From Desulfocapsaceae bacterium (GTDB lineage: Bacteria; Desulfobacterota; Desulfobulbia; Desulfobulbales; Desulfocapsaceae), in contig JAQVER010000020.1 in NCBI GenBank assembly GCA_028697885.1, positions 1 through 45,733 on the forward strand: a stretch of 45,733 nt of DNA, read 5' to 3'. The stretch's first letter is position 1. Each line of letters begins with the position of its first letter. Below the pieces are notes generated by a model that made no database searches, had not been told where the DNA came from, and saw only the letters and a program-made list of their open reading frames with translations. Positions 40,683 to 45,733 of the stretch are shown piece by piece. The translations under genes and the position numbers were made by a program.

Positions 40683-43600
40683 TCAATCTCCTTCTAAAGG
40701 CGGCTTACCTGCGGCTGTTCTTGCTTCGTCTCTATCCCTGCTCATTTGATCTGCGTCTTTGATTGCTGCTGGGATATTGTACCCTGTTAAATTATCGACC
40801 AATGCTTCATTAGGCCCCATCAACTTGGCATCTTGGTGTTCATGGAGCCTTTGATGTGCTGTAGCATTAACATGGCCTGTAACTTCTCCTGGCCCGACCA
40901 ATGGAGGATGATTGGCACCAGGATTGCCGCTGAAATCACCAGGGGTAATCCTGGATGTATGACTTGCTGATTCTCCTACTGCTGGCCCTACTTGTCCCTG
41001 GATGTTTGAGACTTGACCTCCAACCTGCCCACCGGCTGCACCAATGGCTTCACCTACCTGAGCTTTTCCATCACCCCAACTGTAATTACCATTTTTAAGA
41101 AACGAATTGATATGCCCATTCAATTGGTCGATACCAGCAGATCCACCTGTTGCCATGTGGTTAAGAGCATCAGTCGCCTTACGGACATGCTCAGGACTAT
41201 CTGAACCGTAGCGTTGTGTCGCATAGTGTCCGACGAAGGCGGTACTCAGATCAGCACCCGTTGTTTCTGTCGAACGCTGCATATCCCTGGCATCATTCAT
41301 CAATGAAGTTGCTTTGGTTGCGCCAATATTGTGTGCCATGTTATTGGCAAAAGCAAGACCCTGGCTACTCCCCATACTTTCTTGTAGAGCTTCAGATCGT
41401 GCCTTGGTTATTTCATTGCCAATAGCCTCCGATGTTTTCTGGTCCACATCAAAGCTCACTGTTTTACCATCTTTACCTGTGGCTATTACGTCATACCTGC
41501 CACCACCTTTAGCACCTGTCCCTAAAATTTGTAATCCACCGCTTATTTCAGCAAAACCGGATAGTCTGGCTGCTGTCTCTTCGCCAACACTATCCTTAAA
41601 GCTGGATCCACTATTAATAGCCTTGTTCAGTTTCGCAGACACAGAATTATTAAGGTTTTCTCCATAAGTGCGAGCCTCGCTGCTGGTCAGGGCTGCATTC
41701 TTTATGTAACTCTGACCATTGGCCCAATTCTCATTGGTAGCAAGACTATCTCCAGCCCCCTTTGTTTTTATGTATGCGGCTTGATGTGCCATTGCAATTG
41801 GACTCATCCCGTTGACGCTGGCCTTTGTCAGTGTTGTGCCACCATGACCGTTTGTTGCATAGCTGGCTTGACCTGATGCCATACTATCCGTTTGAACACC
41901 AACTCCACCCGCCCCGCTGGTAGTGGTCAAACTGGTTGAGCCGTCTGCATTGACGGACTTGGTTTGTCCCTGGGTAGCTTGCCCATTCGGGCCAAGAGAA
42001 ACCGATGATTGACCTGCTGCAGTTCCTGCCTGTTGGTTGAAGTTCTTTTGCATCTCTGCATAGCCGGCATCCGAAGTTCCTTTTGGGATTTGCCCTGATT
42101 GTTCCAATGCTCTCCTGGCGTTCATCGAGGAATTGTACCCACCAACCGGACTATGGACACTATTGAAAGCCTCAGCCGAAGCTTGATTGGAAAACCTATG
42201 CTGGGGCATGCCTTCCAAACCCCCTGATGCTTTAAGCTGCTGGCTCATGGCCGATGCTGTCCCTTCCGGGGTTAACAAGGCTCCGGCGGCTCCACCTGCA
42301 CTACTTACCGCACCGCTCAAGCTTCCTGCCATCATAGCCAGGGCATGACCACCGAATTTAATCAGCATCATGGTGAAGAGACTTGCAAGCATGATACCCG
42401 AAGAGCGGATAATGCCGAACATGCCCAGCATCTTTTCCGATAATGATGGAAAAGCGGCCATTGAATAAACACCTAAAGATGACTGGCGCATCTCTTCAAA
42501 GGCGTAGGCCGCATAATCCATGGCCGCAGTATGAACTACGGCATCAGTGATGCCCCAGATGGTCAGGAAACAGAAAAAACCGAACATGGCTGAAAGTGTC
42601 TTGCCGACTACAGGGGTTGGCAAGAATAAGGCCAGGAAAGGAATCATGCCAATGGCAATGGCAGTCATGATCGCCTTGATAATCGGTATCCATTCGTTCA
42701 TGGAAATACCAACACCAACACCTTGCGAGGTGATCTTCCGGTTTGCCTCCATGAGCATTGCAGTTTCTACATCTTCCTGATAGTAGAAAGTATAAAGAAT
42801 TTCTGAGATTTGTCGTTGCTGGACGAGCTTCTCTGGTGCGACAGTATTACCCGTTGTGAATCTCAGGGTGCTGGTTAAGAGGTCTTTGCAGGTATTATAT
42901 TCAAGAGCATTGCTGGAATCAAAAGAAGCCTTGCCGCAGGTTTTCCTGAGTGCCTCATTATAATTATTGGGATTTTGATAAATTGGCCGGAGAAGATTCC
43001 ATGCTTCTGTACAGGTTTTAGTAACACCTGCCGGATTAGCAGAATCATAATAGACTGTATAGATAGCAGGATTTGCTGCTTTGCCAAGTTCGGTCAAGAA
43101 ATCAGTGGTGTCATTGCGGAGAGTATCAAGGGACAAAGTAGTTCCAGGCCGCATCAGCTCAAAAGTAACGCAATCCTTGGTGTAGCGGATTGTGCTTGTT
43201 CTGAGATGATTGTCTTTGATGTATGAGTTTCTAACTGACTCCAAGGTTTTGAAACCTATGCCACCGGCACCTCTGGAGTATTCGGAATCGGGAGCGGAGG
43301 CTGTATCAATAATCTCAACCAGCCCTCTTTCGACCTTGTTGAGTACACCGGCAGTAAAGACAACTGCATCAGGGATTCCTCCAATAGTCTGAAATCTGTT
43401 AAGCGTTGGGTCGTAAACCGTGATATTCCCCTTGGGAACAAACAGGCCCAGATAGAGAACTACCCCGAAGATCACAGGTACGGCCCAGATTAAAGGCGTG
43501 GCTTTCCCGCCATTGGCTGCCTGGACAAGCCAAGATATGGCCCCTGCAAGAAAACCCAAAACCGTAACCACTGTAAACAAACCTATATAGCCAGCATCAC

Positions 43601-43751
43601 TGAAGATCAGTGCCAACCGTGTAAAGGCTTGCGTAATCGGGCCAAAACCGCCATAGGTATAGTATTCCATGTCCATAGCATAGGCCGGGGTAGCTACAAA
43701 CAGGAATGCCAGGAACAGAATGGCCGGGAATGTGACAGCGGTTTTTTTCAT
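40683..43751 (-). CDS. traG: TraG-like mating-pair stabilisation protein (F-type conjugation)
   Basis: 1022 aa. Signal or first helix at ~1-25, then inner-membrane helices near 45-75, 88-108, and further helices at about 360-480, the TraG-N layout. The C-terminal ~500 residues are Gly/Ser/Gln/Ala-rich and hydrophilic, as in F TraG, whose tail acts in mating-pair stabilisation and entry exclusion. It is shorter than F TraG in places but follows the same plan. It is downstream of a Gln-rich exported protein and a TraH gene on the same strand, the F-type T4SS order. Confidence 0.85.
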   Translation of the reverse strand: MKKTAVTFPAILFLAFLFVATPAYAMDMEYYTYGGFGPITQAFTRLALIFSDAGYIGLFTVVTVLGFLAGAISWLVQAANGGKATPLIWAVPVIFGVVLYLGLFVPKGNITVYDPTLNRFQTIGGIPDAVVFTAGVLNKVERGLVEIIDTASAPDSEYSRGAGGIGFKTLESVRNSYIKDNHLRTSTIRYTKDCVTFELMRPGTTLSLDTLRNDTTDFLTELGKAANPAIYTVYYDSANPAGVTKTCTEAWNLLRPIYQNPNNYNEALRKTCGKASFDSSNALEYNTCKDLLTSTLRFTTGNTVAPEKLVQQRQISEILYTFYYQEDVETAMLMEANRKITSQGVGVGISMNEWIPIIKAIMTAIAIGMIPFLALFLPTPVVGKTLSAMFGFFCFLTIWGITDAVVHTAAMDYAAYAFEEMRQSSLGVYSMAAFPSLSEKMLGMFGIIRSSGIMLASLFTMMLIKFGGHALAMMAGSLSGAVSSAGGAAGALLTPEGTASAMSQQLKASGGLEGMPQHRFSNQASAEAFNSVHSPVGGYNSSMNARRALEQSGQIPKGTSDAGYAEMQKNFNQQAGTAAGQSSVSLGPNGQATQGQTKSVNADGSTSLTTTSGAGGVGVQTDSMASGQASYATNGHGGTTLTKASVNGMSPIAMAHQAAYIKTKGAGDSLATNENWANGQSYIKNAALTSSEARTYGENLNNSVSAKLNKAINSGSSFKDSVGEETAARLSGFAEISGGLQILGTGAKGGGRYDVIATGKDGKTVSFDVDQKTSEAIGNEITKARSEALQESMGSSQGLAFANNMAHNIGATKATSLMNDARDMQRSTETTGADLSTAFVGHYATQRYGSDSPEHVRKATDALNHMATGGSAGIDQLNGHINSFLKNGNYSWGDGKAQVGEAIGAAGGQVGGQVSNIQGQVGPAVGESASHTSRITPGDFSGNPGANHPPLVGPGEVTGHVNATAHQRLHEHQDAKLMGPNEALVDNLTGYNIPAAIKDADQMSRDRDEARTAAGKPPLEGD

Positions 43752-43823
43752 ATTTTATAATGGACGACGTGAGGGGCTATTTGACTTGATAGTGTTTCAT
43801 CCTCGGATTTTCCCAGATGATCT

Positions 43824-44465
43824 TTACATCTCACCAACTTCTTGCCCGTAATCGTAATGACCGTGGTAGTAATCTTGAATATCTTCCTCGTTGTTAATCG
43901 TTCTGCCGGTATATGAATCTTTCATATTTCTTTCACCAACGATATTAACCTTCTCTTCCAACACCTGATTTCCATCAAAAATGTACGCCTTGTCGAGTTC
44001 TGCGGTATTATCATGGAAAGTTGGTTGCTGCCCCACAACTGGCCTTGTCCCATCCTGGGCTTGTCGGTAGGCTGCATAGTCTGCGGCTTGTTCGAACATC
44101 TGGGTTTGCATGTCTGTCACTGTTTGCTGACATGCCTGTTGCTCTGCTGGGTCTTGGTATTGGGAGCATTCCTGGGATTTTTGATCAATAGCTGCTTGCA
44201 GGCTTGCCTGGGTTTGTTGTTGGGCCTGATCTTCTTGATTTTTTTGGATGTCCCATGCTTGTTGGTCTGCGATAGCTTGATTGTATGCCGCTAAGTCAGC
44301 CAGGTATTGATTATATTCAGCCTTTCGACCTTCAAAATACTGCCGCATCTGGGGGACTGTAGTTTGCCCTTCCTGAAAATTCGGGGCTGGTGCAGAAGTT
44401 GCCGCAAAACTAAGGATGGGAACTGTGGATGCTAAAGTTAAAAAAAGACAAATTTTTCGATACAT
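43824..44465 (-). CDS. Gln-rich exported coiled-coil protein between traH and traG
   Basis: 213 aa. A signal peptide (~1-21, ending SFAAT) precedes a long helical region (~30-145) rich in Gln, Ala and Asp, including QAIADQQAWDIQKNQEDQAQ. Two Cys pairs (about residue 100-115) could form disulfides. No family is recognised. Its place between traH and traG suggests a periplasmic component of the mating apparatus. Confidence 0.75.
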   Translation of the reverse strand: MYRKICLFLTLASTVPILSFAATSAPAPNFQEGQTTVPQMRQYFEGRKAEYNQYLADLAAYNQAIADQQAWDIQKNQEDQAQQQTQASLQAAIDQKSQECSQYQDPAEQQACQQTVTDMQTQMFEQAADYAAYRQAQDGTRPVVGQQPTFHDNTAELDKAYIFDGNQVLEEKVNIVGERNMKDSYTGRTINNEEDIQDYYHGHYDYGQEVGEM

Positions 44466-44499
44466 AATTCCATTCTCCTTTGATTACATTTTCCATATT

Positions 44500-45732
44500 C
44501 TATTGAATCCTTGCGACTACATCTTTCCCGAACCTGCGGGTAAGTTCCTGGTTCATCTTGCTTTCAAGGGTCTGCATGTGTTCCAGATAGCTTAAAATTG
44601 CGTTCATTTCTGATGTCGAGGCGATATAACTGGCCTTGGCCCCTTCTTTTAACTCTTGGATTTTCTCCAACATGAGGGAAATGTCCTGACTTGCATTATC
44701 CGCAAAAATAACAGCGGCACATTTTTCTGGCCCACCATTTGACCCTGAAGCCTTTTTCTCCAACACTTCTCTGGCTTTTCTGGCAATCATTTCAGCCCGA
44801 ACATACAAATCCGAGATCATTTGCAGGCTGTAAGCAGTGGCGGTTATGTCGGCCAGACCGCTTATGGTTGCACCGTCCGTATTGGTGCCAACAGCACTTT
44901 TGAGAATAGGCAATGGAGATAAGGGGTTTGAGTCCATAAAAGCCTTTTCTGTTGCTGTATATGTGCCTTTAGTGCGTATTTTGTCGGCTATACTGGTCAA
45001 CTGAGTTCTCACGTAAGCTCCCATGTCCCGATTGCCATCAGTCACCTGCGAACATTGACCTGTAGAGCTTTTGATATAAATATCACCATTGGCAATGGAT
45101 TTGATTGAATCAGCATTATTCTCCGAACATGGCGGCATGTAAGAAATCTTATAGGCATCAGCTGCTCCCGACAATTTGAGATCACCAACCAGCCCACGGA
45201 TGAGATCAATATGAGATCCCGGTATAGACATTTTTGCTCCGACATTAGCGAGCATCGAATCGCCGGTTAAAAACATATCTCGTACATCTGCGTTACATCC
45301 TGAAGTGACACCTCCAACATCACCAGAGGTTACAGCACCACCGTTTGCCTGTTCTTCTGCTGTTAAGTCTGTCCACATTTCCGATACACCGCTGACCAAT
45401 TTGTTTTCTTTGACCGCTGTACCGAGTCTTTCCTTCATTTCTTCACCGGAATGAAAACCATCCTTGTCAGCTACTATGCCAACCATGGTCTTAGCTGCTG
45501 CACATTCGTCAATCTGCATCTGGTTGAGTGCGTCAGAGAGAGCTTCAAAGTTTTTAATCGTGTTGGAGCATTGCTCACAGAGAGTTTTAAGTCCCAGGTC
45601 GAAGGCCACCCCTGCGGCATTTGACAAGATGGCTTGGAGCTTATCCACCAGATAATCAGAATCCATAAAGGAGAAACCGCCCATAAACACATCAATACCA
45701 CCGCAGCCACTCTTTACTTTTGGCATTTCAAG
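44500..45732 (-). CDS. traH: Conjugal transfer protein TraH (5' end outside window)
   Basis: At least 410 aa; the frame stays open to the window edge, upstream of the Met at 45726. The visible start region KSGCGGIDVFMGGFSFM is the conserved TraH signature, which normally lies ~70 residues into the protein. C-terminal coiled coil (~340-405) with SYLEHMQTLESKMNQEL. Periplasmic F-pilus assembly factor. Together with the following genes it marks an F-type type IV secretion system. Confidence 0.9.
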   Translation of the reverse strand, partial: LEMPKVKSGCGGIDVFMGGFSFMDSDYLVDKLQAILSNAAGVAFDLGLKTLCEQCSNTIKNFEALSDALNQMQIDECAAAKTMVGIVADKDGFHSGEEMKERLGTAVKENKLVSGVSEMWTDLTAEEQANGGAVTSGDVGGVTSGCNADVRDMFLTGDSMLANVGAKMSIPGSHIDLIRGLVGDLKLSGAADAYKISYMPPCSENNADSIKSIANGDIYIKSSTGQCSQVTDGNRDMGAYVRTQLTSIADKIRTKGTYTATEKAFMDSNPLSPLPILKSAVGTNTDGATISGLADITATAYSLQMISDLYVRAEMIARKAREVLEKKASGSNGGPEKCAAVIFADNASQDISLMLEKIQELKEGAKASYIASTSEMNAILSYLEHMQTLESKMNQELTRRFGKDVVARIQ

Positions 45733-45733
45733 A

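Overview
The window looks like part of a Desulfobacterota (former Deltaproteobacteria) chromosome, most likely a Desulfobulbales-type sulfur anaerobe. The reasons are many PAS-rich hybrid kinases, an NrfHA nitrite-ammonification pair, a class I-type Hcp, a QmoC-like quinone-interacting subunit and an octaheme HAO-like cytochrome. This assignment is inferred from gene content; no marker gene is present.

Layout. (1) 1-7388: signalling. A CheB-CheR-PAS protein runs in from the left edge, followed by two tandem paralogous soluble hybrid histidine kinases; the first has a 15-G tract just before its start codon. (2) 7406-8498: a MITE-like repeat and a ferredoxin-domain gene behind an FNR-type promoter. 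(3) 9030-14799: a locus with QseE/QseG/QseF (GlrK/YfhG/GlrR) architecture, then degenerate direct repeats and a sigma-54 promoter before a small exported protein, a membrane PLD-like protein and a cupin. (4) 15188-20361, minus strand: hcp with a perfect FNR/HcpR-type palindrome, a small siroheme protein, a zinc-ribbon protein, nrfH and nrfA. (5) 20699-26994, minus strand: a TetR-controlled operon for a MacB-like export system that also encodes a cytochrome c', a four-helix membrane protein and a 41-residue ORF. (6) 27590-32569: relics of an amidotransferase gene and a ric/ytfE-like gene, then quinol NO reductase norB, a cupin, a [4Fe-4S] ferredoxin and a QmoC-like protein.

(7) 32570-40626 is an accessory zone. 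It holds chimeric gene fragments, HU/IHF genes and relics, a PD-(D/E)XK-like protein, and a mobile element with short inverted ends that encodes two overlapping tyrosine recombinases. A 296-bp deletion derivative and a solo end of the same family lie nearby, and an octaheme cytochrome gene sits between family members. (8) 40683-45732: part of an F-type conjugation module (TraG-like, a Gln-rich exported protein, TraH), which suggests an integrated conjugative element.

Functional theme. Nitrite, NO and hydroxylamine handling recurs in NrfHA, Hcp, the siroheme protein, cytochrome c', NorB, the octaheme cytochrome and the Ric relic. Two CRP/FNR-type promoters suggest that part of this is controlled together.
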